64,000 bases of DNA from an uncultured Aquimarina sp. (GCA_947493035.1 CANLOW010000003.1:409193-473192), one strand, 5' to 3'; shown: positions 30,305 through 40,107, counted from the stretch's first letter. The notes: a model not told the origin generated them from the letters alone. Program-made: numbers and translations.

Positions 30305-31681
30305 TTACTTGTCTTTGTTTCCAATCTTGAAACTATTGATATATCCGATTGGATCTTTACCATCATATTTTGTTCCATCAATAAAGTCAGCAGTAGCAGG
30401 CTTGTATCCATCTGTTGAAGGAATATCGCTAGCTGGTATCTTACCTTCTTTCACTAGCAATTCAGCAGCTTTCTTCCAAATACCTGGCTTATAGATATCT
30501 TTTGCTTTTGAAGCATACCAATCAGCAGGCTTTGCATCAGGAATTTGTCCCCAACGACGCATTTGAGTTAAGAACCATACAGCATCTGAGTAGAATGGGT
30601 ATGTTGCATTGTAGCGATAGAATACGTTAAAGTCTGGCATAGCACGCTTGTCACCTTTTTCGAACTCAAAAGTACCTGTCATTGAATTTGCTAATACATT
30701 TACTGGAGCACCTACATACTCAGGACGAGATAAAATCTCTACAGCTTCTTTTCTGTTTCCTGGAGCATCTAACCATTGTCCAGCACGGATTAATGCTTTA
30801 GTAATAGCGATTGTTGTATTTGGGTACTTCTTAGTAAACTCATCAGTTAATACAAATACTTTTTCAGGATTATTTTTCCAAATATCATAGTTAGTAGTTA
30901 CTGGAACACCGATCCCCTTAAATACAGCTTGTTGATTCCAAGGCTCTCCCACACAATATCCGTAAATAGTACCCGCTTCTAAAGTAGCTGGCATCTGTGG
31001 CGGAGGAGTTACAGATAATAATACATCTGCATCTACTTGACCTTGAATATTCTGCTTAGTATACATCCCAGGGTGAATTCCTGAAGCAGCTAACCAATAA
31101 CGAATCTCGTAATTATGTGTAGATACAGGAAATACCATACCCATTTTGAATGCTTTACCATTCTTTTTATAATCATCAATCACCGGCTTTAAAGATTCCG
31201 AAGAAATTGGATGAACTGGCTTCCCATCAGCACCTTTCTTAACATTTGGCTTCATTTTCGCCCAAACATCATTAGAAACAGTAATACCATTACCATTTAA
31301 ATCCATTGAATATGGAGTTACTAATTTAGCCTGACGACCGAAACCTGCCTGAGCAGCAATTGGCTGACCTGCCAACATATGCGAACCATCTAATTGACCA
31401 TCAATTACACGATCTAATATATTTTTCCAGTTAGACTGTGCTTCTACAGAAACAAATAAGCCCTCATCTTCAAAAAACCCTTTTTCTTTAGCAATCGCTA
31501 AAGGAGCCATATCTGTTAATTTAATGAAACCAAATTTTAATTGTGGTTTCTCTATTTCTAATATTGGAGTTGCCGGAGCAGCAGCTGCCTCAACAGGAAC
31601 TTCCTTTTTCTTACCTCCTCCACAAGAAACTAAGATCGCTGCAGTAGCAGCTGTAGCTAGTTGTAAAAACTTATTTTTCAT
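30305..31681 (-). CDS. nrtA: Nitrate ABC transporter substrate-binding lipoprotein
   Basis: Lipobox [38 protein letters not shown]...[29 protein letters not shown]. Confidence 0.9.
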   Translation of the reverse strand: MKNKFLQLATAATAAILVSCGGGKKKEVPVEAAAAPATPILEIEKPQLKFGFIKLTDMAPLAIAKEKGFFEDEGLFVSVEAQSNWKNILDRVIDGQLDGSHMLAGQPIAAQAGFGRQAKLVTPYSMDLNGNGITVSNDVWAKMKPNVKKGADGKPVHPISSESLKPVIDDYKKNGKAFKMGMVFPVSTHNYEIRYWLAASGIHPGMYTKQNIQGQVDADVLLSVTPPPQMPATLEAGTIYGYCVGEPWNQQAVFKGIGVPVTTNYDIWKNNPEKVFVLTDEFTKKYPNTTIAITKALIRAGQWLDAPGNRKEAVEILSRPEYVGAPVNVLANSMTGTFEFEKGDKRAMPDFNVFYRYNATYPFYSDAVWFLTQMRRWGQIPDAKPADWYASKAKDIYKPGIWKKAAELLVKEGKIPASDIPSTDGYKPATADFIDGTKYDGKDPIGYINSFKIGNKDK

Positions 31682-31731
31682 AAAACAAAAGTTTAGTTAT
31701 TCAATCTTACATGGCAAATATAAGTATTATC

Positions 31732-31747
31732 TACGTATCAATACTTA
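31732..31747 (-). promoter_or_regulatory. Putative NarL-type site upstream of nrtA (minus strand TAAGTATTGATACGTA)
   Basis: Matches 16-mer TAAGTATTNATACKTA; followed on the minus strand by ATACTTATATTTG (31715-31727), a half-site overlapping -7 TATATTTG. Confidence 0.65.
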
Positions 31748-31940
31748 GTTTTAGAATAAATTTCTAAGTATTTCACTAAGCACTCATCTAAAACCTTAAA
31801 AAACAAGTACTTAATTCTGTTTTTTTTATTTAAAAAATAAAATAGAATGAATAACCTATATGTAATGAGACACAACTACGTAGTCGAAAGAAGTGATTTA
31901 GTAGACCTATAACATTTTCGGTAATTATTTTATCTTTTTT

Positions 31941-31956
31941 TAAGTATTAATACTTA
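31941..31956 (+). promoter_or_regulatory. Putative NarL-type palindrome upstream of P-box protein
   Basis: TAAGTATTAATACTTA perfect 16-bp palindrome; downstream half-site plus -7 ATACTTACATTTG. Confidence 0.65.
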
Positions 31957-32043
31957 GTTAATTTGAAATAATACTTACATTTGTAAGACGAAATACATAG
32001 AATAATAGACAAAAAGAGGTTTTTGTCACAACACGTAAGACTT

Positions 32044-32871
32044 ATGAGAACATTTATTTCAACTCTGGTTATTTTTTTAATATCTATTAACCTACACGCA
32101 AAGAATTTTACATTTGGCAATATTAGCTACGGGAAGGCTACTAATATATCAGGAAAGCAAAGAATGTTATCACAACGTATTACTAAATTATACCTACTTA
32201 AGTTAGCAGGGTCACATGGTCCTGAATTAACAAAGGAATTTAACTCTAGCATTCAGCTATTCGAAAGAAACTTAGCCATCCTAGAATCTAATAGCAAAGA
32301 AACTTCTATTAAAGTCAAAACAACATTAAAAAAAGAGAAGGTTCAATGGGAAGTTTTCAAAAAAACACTTAGAGAGCATTCGCTACATAAAGTAGCAGCA
32401 GTTATGGACAACGCATCTCAACTACTTACAAAATGTCATCAAGTAGTATTAGCTATAGAAGAGGAATCTAAGTATACACATGAATACGAAAACCACAATC
32501 CTCAAGAACAATTAAAGGTTGAAACTGTTAACATTGCAGGAAAACAAAGAATGCTATCTCAAAAACTATGTCTTTACTATACCGCTTGCCGTCTTTATAG
32601 AAAAGAAAATTTAGATTCAAAACCTATATGCCACAATGTAGAAGACATATATAAAGAAATGAATGAATCGTTAAACTGGTTGCTAATAAACGATTTAAAC
32701 ACTTTCGCTATTGAAGAAAATATAGGTAAAATACTTGGGTTGTTTCAACAAATTGAAGAAGACAAAAAGGCTTTCTTAAACAACAAACTCCCACTAGTTA
32801 AAATAATGGGACTAGCAAACAGCATTACCAGTTTATACAATGTTATTACTGGTCAATACACTGCCTTATAA
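32044..32871 (+). CDS. Periplasmic protein with two PilJ/NIT-like (type IV pili MCP N-terminal) P-box domains
   Basis: Signal peptide MRTFISTLVIFLISINLHAK; KATNISGKQRMLSQRITKLYLLKLAG and VNIAGKQRMLSQKLCLYYTACRLY. Confidence 0.8.
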   Translation: MRTFISTLVIFLISINLHAKNFTFGNISYGKATNISGKQRMLSQRITKLYLLKLAGSHGPELTKEFNSSIQLFERNLAILESNSKETSIKVKTTLKKEKVQWEVFKKTLREHSLHKVAAVMDNASQLLTKCHQVVLAIEEESKYTHEYENHNPQEQLKVETVNIAGKQRMLSQKLCLYYTACRLYRKENLDSKPICHNVEDIYKEMNESLNWLLINDLNTFAIEENIGKILGLFQQIEEDKKAFLNNKLPLVKIMGLANSITSLYNVITGQYTAL

Positions 32872-32984
32872 ACTAACTTAGCTAATTTAAAACTACCTTC
32901 CGATAAAACCATACAAGGAATGTAGCTGAAAATTATTTTTTAAATGCTAGGTAAGACACAGAGAATTTACCTCACAATATGGGA

Positions 32985-33024
32985 TTAAAAAAGGTTCATT
33001 TGATATCAAATGAACCTTTTTTAA
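32985..33024. terminator. 40-bp perfect palindrome, bidirectional terminator
   Basis: TTAAAAAAGGTTCATTTGAT/ATCAAATGAACCTTTTTTAA, between convergent P-box gene and narL-like gene. Confidence 0.85.
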
Positions 33025-33044
33025 TTTCAATTTTATGATATAAA

Positions 33045-33746
33045 TTATATTAAACCATACTTACGAGCCTTATTACTTAGGTCTAAAATATTTTTTACAT
33101 TTAATTTCTTCATCAAATTAAAACGGTGCACCTCGGTTGTTCTTTTACTAATACCTAAAGCTTCTGCAATCTCTTTATTACTGTAACCTGCTACAGCTTT
33201 TTCTAATATTTGACGCTCTCTTTTGGTCAAATTGAAATTCACATTTACAGGAGGCTCATCAGTAAAAACTACTTCTTCTTCTTTCGTTGGGGTATCTAAA
33301 ATATTATTAGAAGGGGTTGATCCTCCCATAAGGCTATTCACAAGTATAGAAGAAACATCTCCACTATAATACTTACCTCCTTCTTTAACTGTTTGTATTG
33401 CTTTTAAAAATTCCTCTTTACCAGCATCCTTTAACAAATATCCATGCGCGCCTGCTTGCACGGACTGCAGTATGTACTCTTCCGAATCATGCATCGACAA
33501 CATAATAAACTTTGTAGCCAAAAACTCTTTTGACAACTTTGATACCGCCTCTATTCCTGTCATGTTAGGCATTCTAATATCACATATCAATAAATCAGGG
33601 TTCAATTCAGCAGTAAACTGTATCGCCTCTTCCCCATCAGAAGCTTCACCAATAACTTCCAAGCCCACTTGATCTGCTAATAATGACTTTATACCGTCTC
33701 TTACAAGAGAATGATCGTCAACAAGAAGTATTTTAAATTTATCCAT
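33045..33746 (-). CDS. NarL/FixJ-family response regulator
   Basis: ILLVDDHSLVRDGIKSLLADQ; DLLICDIRMPNMTG; LTKRERQILEKAVAGYSNKEIAEALGISKRTTEVHRFNLMKKLNVKN. Confidence 0.95.
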   Translation of the reverse strand: MDKFKILLVDDHSLVRDGIKSLLADQVGLEVIGEASDGEEAIQFTAELNPDLLICDIRMPNMTGIEAVSKLSKEFLATKFIMLSMHDSEEYILQSVQAGAHGYLLKDAGKEEFLKAIQTVKEGGKYYSGDVSSILVNSLMGGSTPSNNILDTPTKEEEVVFTDEPPVNVNFNLTKRERQILEKAVAGYSNKEIAEALGISKRTTEVHRFNLMKKLNVKNILDLSNKARKYGLI

Positions 33747-33861
33747 ATATCTTTACACTTACATTACAAAAATAACTAAGTACATTAATTTAACAAAAAA
33801 CTTTTACTTAAGTCTTCATAACTAATGATTTATTTATTTTTTTAAAAAACTAAGTAATACT

Positions 33862-33877
33862 TAAGTATTAATACTTA
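33862..33877 (+). promoter_or_regulatory. Putative NarL-type palindrome upstream of porin
   Basis: TAAGTATTAATACTTA; -7 TATATTTG (33876-33883) overlaps its last two bases. Confidence 0.7.
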
Positions 33878-33917
33878 TATTTGTCATGTAATCATTAGAT
33901 AACTACAACTATTTAAT

Positions 33918-35222
33918 ATGAAAAAATCACATTTACTTACTGGAGCCTTAGCTGTATTAGGATTATACAGTGTAGGTGCACAAGAATTATCGATTGACGC
34001 TGAAATCAGACCTCGTGCTGAAATCTTAAACGGGTTTGGAGCTCCTATTGCTTCAAGTGCAGAGCCAGGTGCTTTTATCTCTCAAAGATCTGCTATTAAA
34101 TTCAAATACAAAACTGAAAAAATCACAACCTATTTATCTATTCAAGATGTAAGTGTATGGGGAGACAGACAACAAATTAGCCCTGTCGGTGGTGAATCTA
34201 CACGTATCCAAGAAGCTTGGGCACAATTAGACTTAGGAAAAGGGTTTTCTGCCAAAATTGGTCGCCAACCTTTATCTTACGATGATCAACGAATCTTAGG
34301 TGGTTTAGGATGGGCACAACAGGCAAGAACTCATGATGTTGGTGTATTGAAATTTGTTGATAACGGACTAAAAATAGACGCAGGTTTCGGATGGAATCAA
34401 AATAGAGCCTCAAATGTAGGTAATCAATTTACTCCAGTAGGTGGAGGATCTCCTGTATTTAGATATAAAGGCTTAGGTTTTTTACACATAAATAATAAAT
34501 TTTCTGACTCATTCACTGGAAGCTTTTTATTTTTAGGTAATAGCTTTCAAGACACATCGGGACCTACAGGTGGAGACTCATTCCCAGGGACTACAAGAAG
34601 ATACACTTCTGGAACACATTTAAAATATAAAAAAGGTGCATTTGGCGCAAGTGCTAATGCCTACTACCAATTTGGTACTATTGGTAATGACAATACAGAT
34701 GTTTCTGGTTTCTTAGGAGGAATAGATTTAACATATAAACCAGGTAAAACTTTATTTGGCCTAGGGTACGAATATATTAGTGGAAACGACCCTTCTACAG
34801 GAGACGAAAACGAAGCCTTTTTCCCTTTATTTGGAACAAACCACAAGTTTAATGGATTTATGGATTATTTTTATGTAGGTAATCACGCAAATCAAAATGG
34901 ATTACAGGATATAAATGCTAAAGTAGTATTTAAAACTGGAGCAAAATCTACCCTATTGGTTAAAGCTCACCAATTCTTAGCTGCAGAAGACAACGATTCT
35001 CTTGCTGACACTTTCGGTACTGAAATTGATTTAGTATTTAAAACACCTATCGTAAAAGGAGCAACATTATTGGTTGGTTACTCTCAAGCATTCTTAGATG
35101 ATGACTTTATCAATGACAGAGGTATTGCGAATGCAGATTTAGCAAGCGATTTCCAAGCTTGGGCATGGACTATGTTAGTGATCAAACCAAACTTATTCAA
35201 GTGGAAAAAAGAAGCTAAATAG
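33918..35222 (+). CDS. Outer-membrane porin (alginate-export-like barrel), candidate nitrate/nitrite porin
   Basis: Signal peptide; SIDAEIRPRAEILNGFG...; IGRQPLSYDDQRILGGLGWAQQARTHDVGVL; shares the nitrate promoter motif. Confidence 0.75.
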   Translation: MKKSHLLTGALAVLGLYSVGAQELSIDAEIRPRAEILNGFGAPIASSAEPGAFISQRSAIKFKYKTEKITTYLSIQDVSVWGDRQQISPVGGESTRIQEAWAQLDLGKGFSAKIGRQPLSYDDQRILGGLGWAQQARTHDVGVLKFVDNGLKIDAGFGWNQNRASNVGNQFTPVGGGSPVFRYKGLGFLHINNKFSDSFTGSFLFLGNSFQDTSGPTGGDSFPGTTRRYTSGTHLKYKKGAFGASANAYYQFGTIGNDNTDVSGFLGGIDLTYKPGKTLFGLGYEYISGNDPSTGDENEAFFPLFGTNHKFNGFMDYFYVGNHANQNGLQDINAKVVFKTGAKSTLLVKAHQFLAAEDNDSLADTFGTEIDLVFKTPIVKGATLLVGYSQAFLDDDFINDRGIANADLASDFQAWAWTMLVIKPNLFKWKKEAK

Positions 35223-35265
35223 TAAATATTATTAATTAGTTCGATCATAAATAATTGTTAGAGTT

Positions 35266-35299
35266 AAAAGCCTCAGTCTTCGGATTGAGGCTTTTTTTT
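35266..35299 (+). terminator. UUCG-tetraloop terminator
   Basis: AAAAGCCTCAGTC-TTCG-GATTGAGGCTTTTTTTT. Confidence 0.88.
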
Positions 35300-35306
35300 A
35301 TTAAAA

Positions 35307-35322
35307 TAAGTATTAATACGTA
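35307..35322 (+). promoter_or_regulatory. Putative NarL-type site upstream of narK
   Basis: TAAGTATTAATACGTA followed by TGTATACGTA; possible -7 TATATTCG at 35341-35348. Confidence 0.6.
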
Positions 35323-35392
35323 TGTATACGTAGATTTTTATATATTCGCACCCTCGTAATACGTACAAATACTTATTTAATACTCCCTAATT

Positions 35393-36745
35393 ATGAATTC
35401 ACTAAGTACTAGTAAGGCTACTAAAATTAACCTTACCGATTTTAAAAGCGTCCAAATGCGAACTTTTCATTTGAGCTGGATTGCTTTCTTTTTATGTTTT
35501 TTCGGATGGTTTGCACATGCACCATTAATGAAATCTACTATTGCTCCTGATTTAGGACTAACTAAAGAACAAACTACAATAGCTTTTATAGCTTCTGTTG
35601 GTGTAACTATTTTTGCTCGTCTAATTATCGGATCTCTTTGTGATAAAATTGGCCCTAGAAAAAGTTACGTTTACTTATTAATTTTTGGAGCCATAGCTGT
35701 TGCTGGTTCTTCTTTTGCAACAACTTGGGAAACTTATTTAATTTCTAGATTAGCTATAGGTGTTATCGGTGCTTCTTTCGTGATCACTCAATACCACACT
35801 TCTGTAATGTTTGCACCAAATGTTATTGGTATCGCAAATGCAACAACAGCTGGTTGGGGTAACCTGGGTGGAGGTGTTACTAACGCCGTTATGCCAATGA
35901 TTGCTTCTGGTGTATTAGCATTTGGTTTAGCCGAAGCTAATTCTCACTGGAGAATAGCAATGTACGTCCCTGCAATCATTATGTTAGTCGTTGCATTCTT
36001 ATACTGGAAATACACTACCGATTCACCAAAAGGAAATTATACTGACTTACCAGAAGAAAGACCACAAGTTAAAAAAGGAGAAAAAGGCCTATTCTTAACT
36101 GCTGCATCTGACAAAAGAGTATGGATATTATTCTTTATGTATGCTGGATGTTTCGGTATGGAGTTATTCGTAACAGGTAAAGCTTCTACTTATTATCAAG
36201 AAAAATTTAGTTTAAGTCAAGAGGCTGCGGGTCTTGTAGTACTTTTCTTCGGAGCTATGAACCTATTTGCGAGGTCTACCGGCGGATGGATTGCTGATAA
36301 ATTTGGTAAAAACTCAGGACTAAATGGACGTGTTAAAATTTTGGTTTACGTAGTTGTAGCTGAGGGTATTGCCTTATTATTATTCTCTCAAATGAATGTA
36401 CTTGGCTTAGCCATTGCATCTATGGTATTTTTCTCTCTATTTGTACAAATGGCAGAAGGAGCTACATACTCTGTAGTACCATTTATCAACCGAAAAGCTT
36501 TAGGTGCCGTATCTGGTATTGTAGGTGCTGGTGGTAATGTAGGTGCTGTATTATACGCACAATACTTGCTAAGAAGTGGATCAAGTCTACAAGAGGCTTT
36601 CTTCGCCTTTGGTTTCATCGTAGCGTCAGTAGGTTTCTTAGGGTTACTTGTAAAATTCACACCTGAAGAAGAACAAGCTGCTAAAGATGAACAACAGAAA
36701 TTAGAAGACTTACAAAAACAAATCGATGCAACTGAAGCCGCTTAG
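35393..36745 (+). CDS. narK: MFS nitrate/nitrite transporter
   Basis: Multi-TM MFS; FLCFFGWFAHAPLMKSTIAPDLGLTKEQ; GWGNLGGGVTNAVMPMI nitrate-signature-like; GAGGNVGAVLYAQ. Confidence 0.92.
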   Translation: MNSLSTSKATKINLTDFKSVQMRTFHLSWIAFFLCFFGWFAHAPLMKSTIAPDLGLTKEQTTIAFIASVGVTIFARLIIGSLCDKIGPRKSYVYLLIFGAIAVAGSSFATTWETYLISRLAIGVIGASFVITQYHTSVMFAPNVIGIANATTAGWGNLGGGVTNAVMPMIASGVLAFGLAEANSHWRIAMYVPAIIMLVVAFLYWKYTTDSPKGNYTDLPEERPQVKKGEKGLFLTAASDKRVWILFFMYAGCFGMELFVTGKASTYYQEKFSLSQEAAGLVVLFFGAMNLFARSTGGWIADKFGKNSGLNGRVKILVYVVVAEGIALLLFSQMNVLGLAIASMVFFSLFVQMAEGATYSVVPFINRKALGAVSGIVGAGGNVGAVLYAQYLLRSGSSLQEAFFAFGFIVASVGFLGLLVKFTPEEEQAAKDEQQKLEDLQKQIDATEAA

Positions 36746-36809
36746 ATATTTTTGATTAGATATTACCAATAATAAATATTTTTACAGTTATCTGTTAACT
36801 GTAAAAACC

Positions 36810-36841
36810 AAAACCCGGAGAATAATCGTTCTCAGGGTTTT
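36810..36841 (+). terminator. Terminator hairpin after narK
   Basis: AAAACCCGGAGAATAATCGTTCTCAGGGTTTT; preceded by a second hairpin TTTACAGTTA/TAACTGTAAA at 36781-36805. Confidence 0.8.
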
Positions 36842-36969
36842 GTCTTTAATAACTAATTCATAAGTGAATTCAATAATTCATAAAATAATTAAATAAAAGA
36901 TAACTCAAACGCTTAAAAAATAGCAACTACTTAATAATTATTCTAAATACGTATAACTAGTTACACACC

Positions 36970-36985
36970 TAAGTATTTATACGTA
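36970..36985 (+). promoter_or_regulatory. Putative NarL-type site upstream of nirB
   Basis: TAAGTATTTATACGTA; -7 TATTTTTG (36984-36991) at the same offset as in the porin promoter. Confidence 0.7.
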
Positions 36986-37011
36986 TTTTTGTTCCGAATA
37001 AATACATCCCT

Positions 37012-39534
37012 ATGAAGCATATAATCGTTATTGGTAATGGAATGGTGGGATACAAATTTTGCGAAAAATTAGTAGCCCTTCCTAACTATTCAGATTTTAA
37101 ACTAACTGTTTTTGGTGAAGAACCACGTAGAGCTTACGACCGTGTTCACTTAAGTGAATTTTATGACGGTAAAACAGCTGAGGATTTGAGTATGTCCACT
37201 GCCTCTTGGTACGAAGAAAATAATATTGATCTTCATGTATCTGAAATGATCACTGAAGTTGATCGCGAAAATAAAACCGTAGCAAATCATAGAGGTGATA
37301 AATACAATTACGACACATTAGTATTCGCATCTGGCTCTTCGGCTTTTGTTCCTCCAATACAAGGGATTGAAAAAGAAGGTGTATTCGTGTATCGTACTAT
37401 AGAGGATTTAGAAGCTACTGAAACTTATGCTAAAAAGTTAAAAGCTGAAGGTAAAACTGAGGCTGCTGTATTAGGTGGAGGTCTTTTAGGACTTGAAGCT
37501 GCTAATGCTGTTAAAAACTTAGGATTAAATGCTCATGTAGTAGAGTTTGCTCCTAGATTGATGCCAAGACAATTGGATCAAGGAGGTAGTGATATGCTAC
37601 AATCTAAAATTGAAGATCTTGGTTTAAAAGTTCACCTATCTAAACAAACTCAATTTTTACAAGGTGATAAAGCTATCGAAGGATTACAATATGTTGATGA
37701 CACTGAACTAAAAGTTGATATGCTAGTGGTATCTGCTGGTATTCGTCCTCGTGATGAAGTTGCTAAGGAATGTGGATTAGAAATTGGGACACGTGGTGGT
37801 ATTGTAGTTAACAATAAAATGGAAACTAGTGATCCCAACATTTATGCTATTGGAGAGTGTGCTTTGTTAAACAGTATGATTTACGGTCTTGTAGCTCCTG
37901 GTTACGATATGGCTGAAGTTGTCGTGCAACAAATCAATGGAAATGCTGAAGCAGAAATGCCTTCTGCTATAGATATGTCTACAGTACTTAAACTGATAGG
38001 TACAGATGTAGCAAGTTTTGGAGACGCCTTAAATTTTGCTAAAGAAGAGGTTGACGAAATTACTTTCGAAAACAAACGTACTGGAATTTATAAAAAAATT
38101 AATGTAACTAAAGATGGCTCTAAGCTTTTAGGAGGAATCTTAGTTGGAGACTCATCTGATTACAACTCTTTATATCAAATTTACATTAACGGAATGAAAC
38201 TTCCTGAAAACCCTGAAGACCTTATTTTAGGATCTCGTGGAGGTGAAGATGGAGGTTTATTAGGTGATGTTATGGATCTTCCTGACGATGCCCAAATCTG
38301 TTCTTGTGAAAGTGTTACCAAAGGTCAAATTTGTGGCGCTATCGAAAGTGGTGAAGCTAATGATCTTGCCGATGTTGTTTCTTGCACAAAAGCTGGTACT
38401 GGTTGTGGTGGTTGTAAACCAATGGTTAAAGACCTTGTTGATGCAACATTGAAATCTTTAGGACGTGAAGTTAAAGATTCTGTTTGCGAGCATTTTGATC
38501 AAAATCGTCAAGAATTGTATAGCCTTATTCAGGTTAAAGGTTACACAGCTTTTGATGAAGTATTAGATAATCATGGAAATGGTGGACATGGTTGTGAATT
38601 ATGTAAGCCTTTAGTTGCTTCGTTAATGGCAACAATACATGCTGATACAGCCAATAAAGAAGATACTATCCAAGATTCTAATGATAGATTTCTTGCTAAC
38701 ATTCAACGTAATGGAACTTATTCAGTAGTACCTCGTATTCCGGGAGGAGAAATTACCCCGGATAAGTTAATTGCACTTGGTGAAATTGCTAAAAAGTACG
38801 ACTTATATACTAAAGTTACTGGTGGTGTTCGTATAGATATGTTCGGTGCTACATTAAATCAATTACCACTAATTTGGAAAGAATTAGTAGAACACGGTTT
38901 TGAAAGTGGTCATGCTTATGGTAAATCATTACGTACTGTAAAGACTTGTGTAGGTTCTACATGGTGTCGCTACGGAATGGACGAAAGTGTTAGTTTTGGT
39001 ATTGAACTAGAAAACAGATATAGAGGAATGCGTTCACCTCATAAGATTAAGGGAGGAGTTTCTGGATGTATCCGCGAATGTGCTGAGGCACGTGGTAAAG
39101 ATTTCGGATTAATTGCTGTTGATGGTGGTTGGAACCTTTATGTTGGTGGTAATGGTGGTGCTACTCCAAGACATGCTGAATTATTAGCAGAACAAATCGA
39201 TAACGAAACTGTAATAAAATATTTAGACCGTTATTTAATGTTCTATATGCGTACTGCAAAACCTTTACAACGTACCGCTGCTTGGCAAGATCGTTTAGAA
39301 GGAGGTATAGAATACTTGAAACAAGTAATTATTGAAGATTCTTTAGGAATCGCCGATGATTTAGATAAAGAAATGCAAACTCTTGTTAATAAGTTTGAGT
39401 GTGAGTGGACTCAAGCAATTAATGACCCTGAGATGATGAAGCGTTTCAATCATTTTGTAAACTCAGAAGACGATGATGATAATTTAGTTTTCGTTCCTCT
39501 AAGGGATCAAAAAATGCCAGAACCTTGGAAGTAA
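37012..39534 (+). CDS. nirB: Assimilatory nitrite reductase (NAD(P)H) large subunit
   Basis: FAD/NAD domains, BFD-like CSCESVTKGQICGAI...CGGCKP, siroheme/4Fe-4S CVGSTWCRYG...GGVSGCIRECAEARGKDFGLI. Confidence 0.97.
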   Translation: MKHIIVIGNGMVGYKFCEKLVALPNYSDFKLTVFGEEPRRAYDRVHLSEFYDGKTAEDLSMSTASWYEENNIDLHVSEMITEVDRENKTVANHRGDKYNYDTLVFASGSSAFVPPIQGIEKEGVFVYRTIEDLEATETYAKKLKAEGKTEAAVLGGGLLGLEAANAVKNLGLNAHVVEFAPRLMPRQLDQGGSDMLQSKIEDLGLKVHLSKQTQFLQGDKAIEGLQYVDDTELKVDMLVVSAGIRPRDEVAKECGLEIGTRGGIVVNNKMETSDPNIYAIGECALLNSMIYGLVAPGYDMAEVVVQQINGNAEAEMPSAIDMSTVLKLIGTDVASFGDALNFAKEEVDEITFENKRTGIYKKINVTKDGSKLLGGILVGDSSDYNSLYQIYINGMKLPENPEDLILGSRGGEDGGLLGDVMDLPDDAQICSCESVTKGQICGAIESGEANDLADVVSCTKAGTGCGGCKPMVKDLVDATLKSLGREVKDSVCEHFDQNRQELYSLIQVKGYTAFDEVLDNHGNGGHGCELCKPLVASLMATIHADTANKEDTIQDSNDRFLANIQRNGTYSVVPRIPGGEITPDKLIALGEIAKKYDLYTKVTGGVRIDMFGATLNQLPLIWKELVEHGFESGHAYGKSLRTVKTCVGSTWCRYGMDESVSFGIELENRYRGMRSPHKIKGGVSGCIRECAEARGKDFGLIAVDGGWNLYVGGNGGATPRHAELLAEQIDNETVIKYLDRYLMFYMRTAKPLQRTAAWQDRLEGGIEYLKQVIIEDSLGIADDLDKEMQTLVNKFECEWTQAINDPEMMKRFNHFVNSEDDDDNLVFVPLRDQKMPEPWK

Positions 39535-39574
39535 ACCGATAGCTATCGGAACGAGGTATAGTTAGTAGTACCTT

Positions 39575-39631
39575 GTAGTGTTGCACTTTACTGATTTCAG
39601 CGTATATAAAACAGCAACAGTGTAGCACTAC
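39575..39631 (+). other. Candidate structured nirB-nirD intercistronic RNA
   Basis: GTAGTGTTGCAC (39575-39586) pairs with GTGTAGCACTAC (39620-39631) over 12 bp with two G-U wobbles. Confidence 0.4.
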
Positions 39632-39672
39632 TTTTCCAAGATTATTGTTCATTATATTAGTACTCAAAAAAC

Positions 39673-40050
39673 ATGGAAAACATTTTAGATAATTATAAGA
39701 CAGTAGATACCAATGACGTAAAAGTATGGTTTGAAGCTGCAAAAGCATCAAATTTCCCTAAAGATGGAGGGGCTTGTATCAAATACAAAAACAAACAAAT
39801 TGCTGTTTTTAACTTTGCTCGTGAAGGTAAATGGTATGCTTGTCAAAACCTTTGCCCACACAAAATGGAAATGGTATTAAGTAGAGGTATGATCGGAGAC
39901 GATAAAGGGATTCCTAAAGTTGCTTGTCCTTTACATAAAAAAACATTCTCTTTAGAAAATGGAGAAAACTTAAATGGTGATATGGATGCCATTGCTACAT
40001 ATCCTGTAAAGATAGAAAACGACGTTGTTTATGTAGGTTTTACTGAGTAA
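39673..40050 (+). CDS. nirD: Nitrite reductase small subunit (Rieske-type)
   Basis: KYKNKQIAVFNFAREGKWYACQNLCPHKMEMVLSRGMIGDDKGIPKVACPLHKKTFSLENG. Confidence 0.95.
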   Translation: MENILDNYKTVDTNDVKVWFEAAKASNFPKDGGACIKYKNKQIAVFNFAREGKWYACQNLCPHKMEMVLSRGMIGDDKGIPKVACPLHKKTFSLENGENLNGDMDAIATYPVKIENDVVYVGFTE

Positions 40051-40107
40051 GTAAAATAATCAATAACACTGTTACCAACTATTTATTTACATAAATATTG
40101 ATATCTA

